A stretch of 64,000 bases of DNA, taken from positions 930,001 to 994,000 of the forward strand of contig JAHQIY010000017.1 in the NCBI GenBank assembly GCA_019054805.1, written 5' to 3'. Source of the stretch: Brachionus manjavacas (taxonomy: Eukaryota; Rotifera; Eurotatoria; Ploima; Brachionidae). This document shows positions 42,701-49,497 of this stretch, in pieces. Below the pieces are notes generated by a model. That model was given only the letters and a program-made list of their open reading frames with translations, did no database searches and was not told the DNA's origin. The first letter of the stretch is position 1; every line of letters begins with the position of its first letter. A program made the position numbers and the translations under genes.

Positions 42701-43671
42701 CATCAAATAATATTTTATTTTTTTTTATTTATACTGATTTGATAAAAATAAAATATGAATAAAAAAAATTATTCTAAATTTTGAAAAGGGAATTTTAAAA
42801 AAACAAGTGAATAAAAAAATTCAAAATTACCTGTTAGAAATATTAGTATGTCGCCATCATTATCCTGTTGATCAAAATGCACAGCCATAGCTGTGGTAAC
42901 ACTAGCTTTGACATAGTTATCACAAGGTTCGGTCAAATAGGATATCTCGATGGGATAATAGCGTCCCTCGACTGAAACAATGCAAGTGGATAAGTTGGTC
43001 GAATTTTTCTTCTTTTCACCTTCATCAAAATAGAGCTTGATTTCCTCGGCATCTACGGTGGCCGAGCACACAATTAACTTTAGGTCTTGACGCTTTTTCA
43101 TAATCTTCTTTAACAAACCAATGACTATGTCTGTGTTGGTATTTCTCTCATGTACCTCATCAAGAATGACCACACTGTACTGTGGCAATAGAGGATTTTG
43201 CATTAGCTCGCGAATCAAAAGTCCATCTGTGACAAATTTGACTTTTGTGCGCCCAGGCGTGTAGCAGTCCTCGAACCTGATGGCATAGCCGACCTCTTCG
43301 CCGAGAATACATGACTTCTCGTCACAAATTCTCTTGGCCAGGTTGATTGTGGCTATGCGTCTTGGCTCGGTCACACAAATCGAGTGCTTCGAGTCTGTCC
43401 AGCCGTTTTCCCACAAATACTGCGGCAATTGGGTTGACTTGCCCGAGCCAGTCTCGCCCACCACCACCACCACTCTATGCGTTTCCAGCGCGTACAGTAT
43501 TTGACTGCGGTGCTTGAATATGGGCAGTTGTTGGCGCTGCACTTCTAGCGACAACTCGCTGTGTCTATTGAACTTGGCCAACTCTTGCTCGCTCTCGAGC
43601 TCGTTTAGACGCTCTGTCTCTATTGAACTGTCCACATTGGGACGAATAAATTTGGGACGATAAAAAGACAT
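30735..43671 (-). CDS. DHX35: DHX35-type DExH-box RNA helicase, two exons
   Basis: Exons are complement(42831..43671) and complement(30735..32047). The ACAG/GTAATT donor and TTGTTTAG/GA acceptor give a phase-1 join and 717 aa, close to the roughly 700 aa of animal DHX35. Motif I is GETGSGKST (72-80), motif II DEVH (171-174) instead of the usual DEAH, motif III SAT (203-205), motif V STNIAETSLT and motif VI QRAGRAGR (389-396). After these come the winged-helix/ratchet region and an OB-fold-like end (NAARAHYSGDYR, VHPSSV, YVIYNDIVQS). It is expected to be an ATP-dependent RNA helicase linked to late spliceosomal complexes. The single intron (32048-42830, 10.8 kb) holds a Ty3/gypsy element on the opposite strand and a TIR element. 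The exons look intact. Confidence 0.93.
32385..33207. mobile_element. MULE-like TIR element in the DHX35 intron
   Basis: Both ends begin GGG and share CATCAAA/TTTGATG words in mirror order over about 150 bp (left 32385, right ending ACCACCC at 33207). Flanks ATTTATAAA (32376-32384) and ATTTTTAAA (33208-33216) match at eight of nine bases, an aged 9-bp target duplication. An inner segment near 32840-32930 translates to LDVGEKRNRG followed, after a TGA, by PKLNWSKKLN, an AT-hook-like tail as in the other transposon ORFs here. Non-autonomous. Confidence 0.65.
33217..34028. other. AT-rich DHX35 intron sequence
   Basis: No feature recognised between the TIR element and the left LTR. Confidence 0.4.
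34029..34375 (+). repeat. 5' LTR
   Basis: Begins TGTTACGG and ends CAGGCCA. It contains a TATA-like TATAAATA at 34224-34231 and, about 65 bp on, AATAATAATAAAC, a possible polyadenylation region. It matches the 3' LTR base for base by eye. Confidence 0.95.
34397..34407 (+). other. Candidate primer binding site
   Basis: TGGTAGCAGCG, 21 bp past the LTR, matches the complement of the initiator-tRNA-Met 3' end over its first nine bases. The distance is larger than usual, so this is tentative. Confidence 0.35.
34495..35022 (+). CDS. gag: Retroelement N-terminal Gag-like coiled-coil ORF
   Basis: 175 aa. Lys/Glu-rich, with a heptad-like coiled coil in the second half (IERLRLTNEELLLRNENL). It ends two bases before the ATG of the next ORF, which is in another frame. 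The next ORF's frame is already open for about 70 bp before its ATG, so the two ORFs were probably one frame, with the change near 34950. Likely the matrix-like start of Gag. Confidence 0.7.
   Translation: MSEIGSIIEEIDSKKWKKIKALNICKAKSLAYSLDKVVAAYRATVAELKDIAESNDATDTRKSKCIECISNFESKVNKIKQIKLDADDVDEQKDDVSSEIERLRLTNEELLLRNENLKEDNLEKEKIISELKKQLNQNESQYFDLQASDKKQMYNSTRIFLTTQLSAIANKKNNF
35025..36989 (+). CDS. gag-pol: Retroelement Gag, protease and start of RT
   Basis: 654 aa. The Gag capsid-like region holds WLFMIKQGF, RNVDREHKIR and FREGLKENTKREI. A CCHC zinc knuckle (C-x2-C-x4-H-x4-C, residues 354-367) follows. A retropepsin with IDCGATHS (Asp 417) and LLGLDW comes next. The ORF then enters RT (YRMSESERQFLKTEISKMI, SAWSSPVIVVPKK) and stops at 36989. 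The RT continues in the next frame. The frames overlap in an A-rich run near 36958-36965 with the form A-AAA-AAG, which could be a single-base deletion, a consensus error or a slippery site. Confidence 0.9.
   Translation: MNKDFYKLDYSTINNRSQNDVSIKSKSNNLNKMLYNMDHNEKTPKSILISDDDAQKTPESYCYEKDVIKDWNPKINQANSVIHDYDRQKTPKMSDYVSNDYNNMINNKRNSINHPVEMREQMFPLPNDPIYKFLLNQNMENKPKHLHVSTPKFSGNSKDDIEDWLFMIKQGFIAAKIPDEDRLNAVVNFVAELPLLILKRHIESKSNWFEFEKELKDTFRNVDREHKIRSELSNLKHKELNVEHFVNRFLTLTNKLGFMAEEEKMFYFREGLKENTKREIICRKIVKLSEAIPLAIQLESAASCISKVNFVKTNVKKKNNNSYKRDTFKDLQKQKTVSNKYLNQRNNKSHDITCLRCKKKGHYANKCRVILKKINSLEIVSDSEEKIYMVSSPSKNINCIPSTTGYVGGKLMKIGIDCGATHSIMNHMTAVQYNIDILACENKIKTATGKITHASGKTKPIEIKLGNNLCLIEFIVFDHEDHDVLLGLDWFQKTNSGIFPSQRLIKFPGSDFKLESSESNKEENIFDIFLSDVNPETSDDYFWEDKSYKVNPVSPLSFNQQKAFDKILTEAKCLFANSIEELGSCEVYKHAIRLIDENVAPIYKRPYRMSESERQFLKTEISKMIKAGIIRTSKSAWSSPVIVVPKKTEINEFV
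36932..40186 (+). CDS. pol: Retroelement RT, RNase H, integrase, chromodomain and start of envelope-like region
   Basis: 1084 aa open frame; no true start, since it continues the previous ORF. RT: LDLKSGYWQ, LPFGLKNAP, YMDD at residues 115-118. RNase H: YVDASGYALGA, TDHSAL. Integrase: HHCC zinc domain near 38320-38450, then D532, D591 and E627 (exact D-x35-E), and RFKGPY. Chromodomain about 809-860 (ERIQKHK, YLVKWKNLP, SSWIPEKYF). In the same frame, a basic stretch and a hydrophobic run near residues 872-895 resemble a signal peptide, and a Cys-rich ectodomain follows. The ORF stops at 40186 and the ectodomain carries on in the next frame. Confidence 0.92.
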   Translation: MVFPCNCCSKKDGNKRICIDYRKLNENTLTERWPLPNITDLIDRMRDSNWFTALDLKSGYWQVKMDESSIHKTAFSTPDGHFEFLRLPFGLKNAPTDFCRIMQMTLSDLPFVEVYMDDITIHSKTFHEHISHIRQVFKKLKEANLKINPTKCSWFANEIKVLGHIVSHNQVKMDPEKIKAIVERARPKNLKELQSFLGLPNFYRRFIKDYSKIAHPLFALCAKDSVFEWSSECEEAFNMLKKKCSSYPILRIPNPNSNYRLYVDASGYALGAILTQKDENGEEFMVACASRTLSKTEIKYGISEKECLAVIYGITQFRKYLYGIKFTVITDHSALVWLKNIKKMTGKLTRWSIFLQEYDFDVVYRKGSEHGNVDAISRPVIDFVICMTTTQVLNDKIKLDVWENPNLIHFIQFGKLVPGISKKLTTNIQNLAKNYRFENNKLFIHKTGKYLEVPKPELRAEIIEKAHNFGHFQTESTYQRLKDTFYWKNIFDDIKKFVKKCTVCNRNNKEIVKYHPAQTSSISKIFKRVMIDLILGLPETDEGFNGILVIIEFVTRFSFAKPIRSKSANEVASILTEYISMFGPFEELLSDQGREFCNNVLESLKTNLGFKHITTSAYNPRTNGITERFNQTLANCLRKHAEANINNWHKFLPFVLIAYQSKVHSATGHTPFELMFGRNMIPFNDYSTEKEDSNAILERSKEIKQLFESTRPLALKNLKAFQERQIKTQNKSTNIVEKRIDIGKTVFLKCEGLLNKLEPRFKGPYKVSGHTKRGNYIIKNALNETLKDSYPRHKIKLVEDDSSLPVESAEIERIQKHKIIDNDILYLVKWKNLPLSESSWIPEKYFNNLKLINDYKSGLQFAKSQRPKRKCTLNKAFFVSFLLLFSIIPSIFTENVNKIKGINVNGSFMLCSHSYHRKIVDLNSLCKTKPKNTNHILNKYFELKSNQNVVSSKIKLNVLGKLEHQVYGNGYHCLMKKHILVTSMSFWGEKFESLRTEPVKLTNDECKIMIITRKCRESPMNCDAEYCTYSANPKAIFSWLNERKSETFSCSFSPKLITAKNQFDHLFGLKCQAKDLFVIFMIPL
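40141..40866 (+). CDS. env: Envelope-like ectodomain, middle part
   Basis: 241 aa in the second frame of the envelope-like region, with several Cys and N-x-S/T sites. It overlaps the previous ORF by 46 bp and the next by 26 bp. Both frame changes fall in homopolymer runs (T-run near 40160, A-run near 40849). The layout (signal peptide, Cys-rich ectodomain, one anchor, cytoplasmic tail) fits a viral-type glycoprotein. The family is uncertain; a mononegavirus/chuvirus-like origin is a guess. Confidence 0.7.
   Translation: MSSERSFCYLHDSIIIWDKTVYHECPLYKITLEDFKFERDSDILISESHLAVQASGIQLICNISVLTTVEGIYLSRKINQDINNKVPQSSTVEEMKELLLADNDYRVFEDIKQKNEILFNECLNFKSTLNLFSKNEDKYLTHFLKDGSSITFYTTMGTIYKADCLSVSEIEILTDTRNGNTSQCFTDQPIIFNIKNSSKTGFLTYNNIIRQVSNLVHCNRVIQYIQLVNQNYTIVRKKFSI
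40841..41431 (+). CDS. env: Envelope-like C-terminal part with membrane anchor
   Basis: 196 aa. About 95 residues of ectodomain, a hydrophobic segment near 97-118 (IIALICTSILILLLLYLG), Cys residues at the inner face (CNFCVKC), then a charged 75-residue tail. A single-pass anchor as expected for an envelope protein. It ends 66 bp before the right LTR. Confidence 0.75.
   Translation: MLEKNFQSSVVPNSKIQFFNFDYLENKIKELNVHHNPLLLDGIDLLSTFQEIVNHEMSAGTWYSHSSDTSNIKANVIETKLEIKNNLNMIFTKTFGIIALICTSILILLLLYLGCNFCVKCFPYWTLNSEKNKFSNNLEKQRKSEFTENQKNGANEQIEMITISKEKINVEPNIQNQEISEESLDSITNKLIFSTN
41486..41495 (+). other. Polypurine tract
   Basis: AAAGGGGGGT two bases before the 3' LTR; the expected primer for plus-strand synthesis in LTR elements. 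Confidence 0.85.
41498..41844 (+). repeat. 3' LTR
   Basis: Same 347 bp as the 5' LTR with no difference seen by eye, which implies a recent insertion. Confidence 0.95.
41845..42830. other. DHX35 intron sequence with LINE 3'-tail fragments
   Basis: AT-rich. An inverted piece of the dispersed LINE tail (GAGGAAATAATAAGGTAGCA) lies at 42130. A second LINE-like 3' end in plus orientation lies at about 42350-42490: a short hairpin TTGAGG/CCTCAA followed by an (AATA)n tail. No gene. Confidence 0.45.
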
Positions 43672-43684
43672 TTTAATTTTTTTA

Positions 43685-43933
43685 TTAAATATTTAAGTTT
43701 TTATTAAATTTAGAAAGAGTTTGTTTAAAATAGGACAATTTTTTAGTCATTTGAGCCTCGTATTCATCAATGTAGGCAGCCAAACTAGTCAAATCGTCAA
43801 GAAATTTTTGTTCAGCCTGTTCGGATTGGGTGTAGATTTCGAGAAAGCGTTTGTGCAGAAGCATGGTCTCGTTCTCGAACTCGGAAAATACTTGGTTCAA
43901 ACTGACTGGCTCGGAATCACTCTGGGAAGTCAT
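43685..43933 (-). CDS. Small coiled-coil-like protein just upstream of DHX35
   Basis: 82 aa with a balanced, conserved-looking composition (SLNQVFSEFENET, EQKFLDDLTSLAAYIDEYEA). It is likely all alpha-helical and possibly a subunit of a small helical complex. I cannot name the family. The stop codon ends 13 bp before the DHX35 ATG on the same strand, with no AG splice acceptor in between. The ATG is one base after a CATCTTAG acceptor-like site. The composition is clearly coding and the antisense ORF (43721-43969) looks like its shadow. Confidence 0.6.
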   Translation of the reverse strand: MTSQSDSEPVSLNQVFSEFENETMLLHKRFLEIYTQSEQAEQKFLDDLTSLAAYIDEYEAQMTKKLSYFKQTLSKFNKNLNI

Positions 43934-45110
43934 ACTAAGATGGTTTTTTTATTTTCTCTAAAAAATTAAAATTCAAACAAAAAACTTGGAGTTTTTTATC
44001 TGATTGGGACCGCTAACATATGTCCTTGACTGTGAAGGCGCCAAATTCAACTCATAATGCAAGTATAAATATTTTAGGTATTTGGTTGATTTTTAATAAA
44101 TTAGTTTTAATTCAAATTGTTTGTTTTTCTTTATTAATCAGATTATATAAATATAAAATGCTTATTTATAAATTTTATTTAAAAAAAATAACTAATTTTT
44201 TGTGACCAAAAATTAATACTGTATTTTCAAGCCAAAAAAGTTGAAATTTTTATTTGTTATTTTAATGACCACCTTTTTCCTTGTGAAAAATTAATCAAAT
44301 ATATGGTTCAATATTGTCCAATATCAAAGAATTTTAAAGAAAATATATGATCACATTGATATATTTTCTAATGTTTATGTAAAGACCCTTTGTCTCTATT
44401 AGGTTTTTAATAAGGAGATTAAATGAAAGATTTTTTCTTTTTAATATAGTTTTTTTTTAATAAATAATTATGGCCACTTCTTGTCTAAGAAAAATAAAGA
44501 AATACCATAAATAGAAAATTGAAGAATTTTAATTGTAAAAAATTTTAACTAAAATTTCAGCAAACCACTCAACACAGAAAAGGAATTTGACTGAAAAGGC
44601 AATTTTTGTTACTTTAGGAAGAGTTACAAAATCAGGCTTAAAACTTTAATTGTTCAAATACCAATTTTAGTCATTGTCACATAATTTGTAGTCACCTATC
44701 ACTTAAATTAAAAGTTCAATTTCTATTTTTTTGTTTTTTTTTATAAATGCAAATAATTATTAAGTCTTTTTGATTATAAAATGAAAAAAATCCTTGGATC
44801 TTTCTCTAAACCCATTATTGTTGACCGGGTCAAGAAACCAAAATAAGAATAAAACAAATTCAAACTATGAATATGTCAAACTAACACCAAAGATAGATAA
44901 GATGCCAGTTGAAGAAAAAAATTAAAAAGGGTCATTTTAGTAATACAATTAGTCTTTATTTTGTTTCAGGAATAATTGGATGGTCAACGATATACTATTG
45001 ATTTAATTATTAAGATAAAAAAATTGATTGATAAAAAAAATTAGAAGCAAATAGAGAGAAGGAATTAAAAAAAAAATATAAATAATTTATTTTTAAATAT
45101 GAGTATGAAG
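43934..45110. other. Intergenic stretch with a shared 47-bp block
   Basis: Upstream of the DHX35 pair. A block at 44022-44068 (CCTTGACT...GGCGCCAAATTCAACTC...ATGCAAGTA) recurs at 49003-49049. Otherwise AT-rich with no gene. Confidence 0.45.
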
Positions 45111-45119
45111 TGAGACTCC

Positions 45120-46190
45120 AATCTGAAATGAGAATCAGATGAAAACTATAGCAGTGTCACTAGTCGCCAATTGCTGAGATCTGAATTTGTCAAACTTGTC
45201 TGTGAATGCATTTGTTGAAGTTGCAGAAACCAGAGCGTTCGGTAGCTCATTCCATAAGGATGCTACTCTGTTTGTGAAGAAGTTCTCTCTTGGCTTTGAC
45301 AAGCAGAGTTGCTTCCTGAGTCTTGGTTTTATACGTGGATTCATCGATGGGTGATTAATTTTTGGAGCTTCGCTTGAAACTGTGAAGGCATGTAGATGAA
45401 CAATGCTCTGTTTACTGACAATTTTGAAAAGTTGGATTGCATCTCGTCTTTTTCTTCTACTTTCAAGTAGAAAAAGGTAGGGATACCAAGTTTTGCTAAT
45501 CTTAAGAGATGATCGAGATTTCTGAGACCAGGCACTAGTTTGATAGCTCTACGTTAGACTTTTTCCAGTCTTTTAATGTCTTTCTTTTGCAAAGGATTCC
45601 AAGCTGCTGTACAGTATTCAAGATGCGGTCTTACAAACGCAGTGTAGAGTCTAAAGTTGTCCGTTGTCCAGAATTTAAAGGCATTTGAAGCCAAATCGCA
45701 TAATTTTTCATTTCTTTTGGTTAAACTTCATGTGCCAAGTGTCAGTCCAATTAAATATATTGTCAATATGTTCTTGAACAAGTTTTAGGTCAAGCGAACT
45801 ACCACTGTGAAGATAATTTAGGTGTCGTCAGCAAAAATTTTACATGCATTTCGTGCTGATTCTGGCTTGTCGTTTATTAAAATGATAAACAGTAATGGTC
45901 CAAGGACCGATCCTTGAGGCACACCGCTTAGCCATTTTGAGCTAGATTTACCAACAGTTACTCTTTGCCTTTGATTTGTAAGAATATCTTTGAGCGAGTT
46001 TATAATTTTACCTGAAAAGCCATAACATTCAAGTTTTGCCAGCAGTAATTCGTTTAACACACTTTCGAAAGCCTTCGCAAAGTCAAGGAACACAACATAT
46101 GCTTGAAAATCTCAGTTTAGGGCTTCCGTGATCAAATTTAAAATTTCCAAAAGATTTGTGCTGCAGGACTTACCAAAGATAAAGTTATTT
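45120..46190 (-). mobile_element. Degenerate LINE RT, C-terminal two thirds
   Basis: Minus-strand pieces in order: FGKSCSTNLLEIL, VVFLDFAKAFESV, SGVPQGSVLGPLLFI, ACKIFADDT (catalytic FADD), [37 protein letters not shown] and a C-terminal NFFTNRVASLWNELPNALV. That is the usual order of CR1/jockey-like LINE RT and its C-terminal domain. Stops and frameshifts throughout. Confidence 0.8.
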
Positions 46191-46244
46191 TCTAAGTCAT
46201 TAAAAATAATTCAGAGAATTAGGGAGTGCGGGAGGTTCATTTTA

Positions 46245-46440
46245 ATGAGCTTATATTTGCCTGACCCTGTCAAAAGCTTTCAAAATGTCAACAAACAAAG
46301 CTAAGATAACTTTTTTCTTTCCATTAAATGATTCAATAATTTTTGGATAGGAAATAAAAGATTTCCTATAACCCGAATGCTCCTGATTTATCAAAGAATG
46401 ATTTTTAAAAGCATTAAAATCTATGAAAGACATAATAAAT
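46245..46440 (-). mobile_element. Second LINE RT fragment abutting the previous one
   Basis: LINQEHSGYRKSF and VILALFVDILKAFDRV give a second RT motif A right next to the motif A of the element at 45120-46190. These are therefore two different LINE copies side by side or nested. Confidence 0.65.
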
Positions 46441-46599
46441 AATTAAAAGAATCAAATAATTAATTTAGGAGAACAATATCCAGAAGCGATCGTATTTATT
46501 AAATTAAGTGATCGTTCATTTAAAAAATTTATTATTTTTTTAAATAATGATGCCGATAAACAAATAAATATAATATTTTTTTTTTCCCTATCCACTCCC

Positions 46600-46790
46600 T
46601 ATTAAGCATAGGGTCATTACTTTAGATTTTCTTTAAAGTCGATCTTTCGCCTTTACCCTTGTTTCTTCCCATGTAATTCCCATTTCGGTGATCTCTTTCG
46701 TTCTAACTTGCATCGCCCTTGAGGTGTCCATTGAAAGGCTCTTTATGGTATCCGTGTTACATGTCCAAGCCATCGCAATCTTTTAAAATA
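46600..46790 (-). mobile_element. LINE C-terminal fragment with RLRWLGHV motif
   Basis: Minus-strand translation gives RLRWLGHVTRIP, then FQWTPQGRCKLERKR and, after a frame change, ITWEETRVKAKDRL. These three blocks, in that order, close the ORF of many animal LINE endonuclease-RT proteins. Confidence 0.7.
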
Positions 46791-46794
46791 AGAG

Positions 46795-46872
46795 CCGATG
46801 GTGTAATGGTTCGATCAGCCGCTTTAAAGTAGTTAAGTAAGCATAAGGTCGAAGGTTCGTATCTTCTCAAAG
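46795..46872 (+). repeat. tRNA-like segment, possibly a SINE head
   Basis: TGGTGTAATGG fits a pol III A box and GGTTCGTATCT nearly fits a B box 45-50 bp on, with a T-arm-like GAAG/CTTC stem. The acceptor ends do not pair, so it is not a working tRNA. Confidence 0.35.
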
Positions 46873-47049
46873 GAAATTGAAGAAAATTTAAAAAATTGTG
46901 AAGACGGCGCTTGAAAAGGATCATCAACACCAAGAACTATTCTACAGGCGCATAAGGCTAACAACCTGACCGTCCAAGAATATAAATTTGTTACAAAGAA
47001 ATCAAAAACTCTTGATTAGTAGTATAAATCTCAATAAAAAAAATTGGAA

Positions 47050-47165
47050 AATGAAACCAATCGAACATACAAAATCCATTCACGATGATCAAACTTTGGA
47101 AGATGTTGAAGAATTTCCATTCACTACCAATGTTGTCACGTTATGGCTTGCTATTACAGGCTAAA
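47050..47165 (+). mobile_element. LINE RT fragment, plus strand
   Basis: Open stretch with LEDVEEFPF and NVVTLWLAITG, which aligns with the L-x-D-V-x-x-F-x-Y-L-G-S segment after the RT active site of many LINEs. Confidence 0.5.
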
Positions 47166-47593
47166 TGAAGTTTATTTTTAAAAAAGCTAAAATTTTTTTT
47201 TCAGAGTTAAATTTTTCCCAAGATCGGTCAAAAAATCAAAACCAACCGACCATGTTTAAGTAATGACCAAGAAAATAGAAAATAACAACAAATATCAGAA
47301 GGTTGGGAATACTTTTTTAGTGATCTTCATTCTTTTAAGCTAATTAGAGATAATTTAGCCGAAAATGACTCTTCAATTATTAAAAATGACAAAGAAATTT
47401 TAAATGAGACAGAATAAAAATAAAAATTAACTAGTTTAATTTAAATTTATCGATTGTTTTACTTTCTTTCTTTTTTTCTCGTCGAGGTCCCAATGACATG
47501 AAGCTAATTGGGGGTCTCAAACAACAGTAGCCCCTGCATTTTTTTTCTAAGAGCAATATAAATAATTTTATTTTTTTTATTTGTGATTTTTAA

Positions 47594-48934
47594 AATGAAA
47601 GTGAGAAAAAAATAATTTATTTTTAAATATTATTTTTATTTATTTATTTAATGAAAAATAATGAAAAATTTAACTCTTGTTTTTTTTTCAAAGATTATGT
47701 GTCATGACTTTTTAACAGACATTGAGCAATATAAATAATTTCATAATTCAATGATAAGACTTACACTTTTTTAATTGCTATCTTTATCAAGACTGTTTGA
47801 AAAAATTTAAAAAAAAATCTTAAAAATTGACCTAGAAATGCCATTTTAATTATTGTAATAGAAACAGAAAAAACGAGGAAGAAAGGCAAAGAATCAAACT
47901 CAAAAAGCAAAGTCGACTCCAAAGAAATATGATGATGATTTATGTTTATAGTGACTAGGTCACTTGGGTACTGCGGGACTATGATCCCTTTGAACCCGAA
48001 AAATCTTATTTATTATTTTTTTTTTCATCTGTGCCGAGCTAAAGCTCCTTCGGATTAAAACAAAAAAAAAATAAAAATTAAGGAAAAATAAAATTAAAAT
48101 GTAAAGAGAAAAAAAAATTTAAGAAAAGTTAAAATAAGTTAAATTAAAAAGACAATGGAAATTTTTTATCTGTTTATTGACACTGTTAATTAATTAAACT
48201 AATTAAATAAAATTATAATGATTAATTTAATGTCCGTCAATTAACGGATTAGTGGGCGTAGAGTAGACAAGACCCGTTTATGATTGATAACCACGTATGT
48301 ACTCAGTGTAAGATGGTAATAAAAAAAAAGATGACTGGGATATTGTTCAAATGAATGCAACAAAAAATTTAATAATAATTGTTTTAAATTAAAATTGACT
48401 ATTTTTGTTTACATTTATAGGTATTTTTTATTTTTATTTATTTATATAAATGTTCTGAGGAAATTCTCCGGCCCCTCAGAATGGATCTTAGTCCTTCTTT
48501 TTAGCCTAGAAGAGCAAAAAAATTTAATATATTTAACTTGGTACTAAGATAAAATATATGAATCTGAGAATAAAAGTAAGAAGTTGTTGAGTAAAAAGTT
48601 AGATTTTTATTTGATTTTTCTTATTTTATAGAATAAATCAGTCGAATATAAACATTTTCTTTTATTTTTAATTTATGGTTTTTTTTTTGTTTATTTTTTA
48701 TGATTATTTTTTGCCTAAAAAAAAATTTCTTTTTTTATTTTTACCAAGAATAAAAATCTCGAAAACATGATAAACAAGTACCTAAAATAAAGTTGCTTTT
48801 CAAATGAAAAACCTCAATGTCTGTTAAAAAGTCATGACACATGATCTTTGAAAAAAAAAAAAAAACCGGAGTTAAATTTTTCATTATTTTTCATTAAACA
48901 AATAAATTATTTTTTTCTCAACTTCATTTTAAAA
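47594..48934. repeat. Long inverted repeat with about 1-kb spacer
   Basis: Left arm 47594-47731 and right arm about 48786-48934 are near-perfect inverse complements. Landmarks: ATGTGTCATGACTTTTTAAC at 47697 versus GTTAAAAAGTCATGACACAT at 48812, and AATGAAAAATAATGAAAAAT versus its complement. The spacer holds LINE-tail-like motifs (48025-48060, 48440-48500) but no ORF. Either a TIR element or a duplicated-inverted segment. Confidence 0.75.
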
Positions 48935-49002
48935 TGAAAAAAAATAACGAAAAACAAATTGTTATCAAATTTTGTGTGCAATGGTTGTGTCCACCAACAA
49001 AT

Positions 49003-49049
49003 GACCTTGACTTCGTAGGCGCCAAATTCAACTCGCCATGCAAGTACAA
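49003..49049. repeat. Second copy of the 47-bp GGCGCCAAATTCAACTC block
   Basis: About 39 of 47 bases match 44022-44068. This copy is 450 bp upstream of the CEP126-like start and the other is about 90 bp upstream of the small ORF before DHX35. It could be a shared promoter element or the remains of a repeat. Confidence 0.5.
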
Positions 49050-49497
49050 ATGCACATAAGCAGCAAACAAACAAAGCATCAAGCCTAGCTGATTCTTGTT
49101 GCCATTGGCAACTCAAAAATGAATTCCAAATGTAATTTTTAACATATCTTATTAGAAAATAAACTAAAATGAATAGAAAATAGCAAAAATTGATATTACG
49201 AACCCCAAAGCCGTATACAAACTAATCTAATCAATCAAACACCCTTACTCTAGACCCAAATTAAATAAAAAAAAATTGTTTTTCTTTCCAACTCCCTTGA
49301 CGGGCTTTTCAATCATCATTCACCTTAAAGAAACAACCAAAACACTTGGCAAAAAACAAGGATTCAGTTTCGAACAAAAAAACATAATTTCGAGCTTTTT
49401 TTTTCTTTCTTTTTTCTCTCTTTTGTCGTTGTTGTTGTTGTTTTTCTAATAAAAATTATTTAACAAAAATTTCTCATTTTGCCGGGTGTCTAGATGA

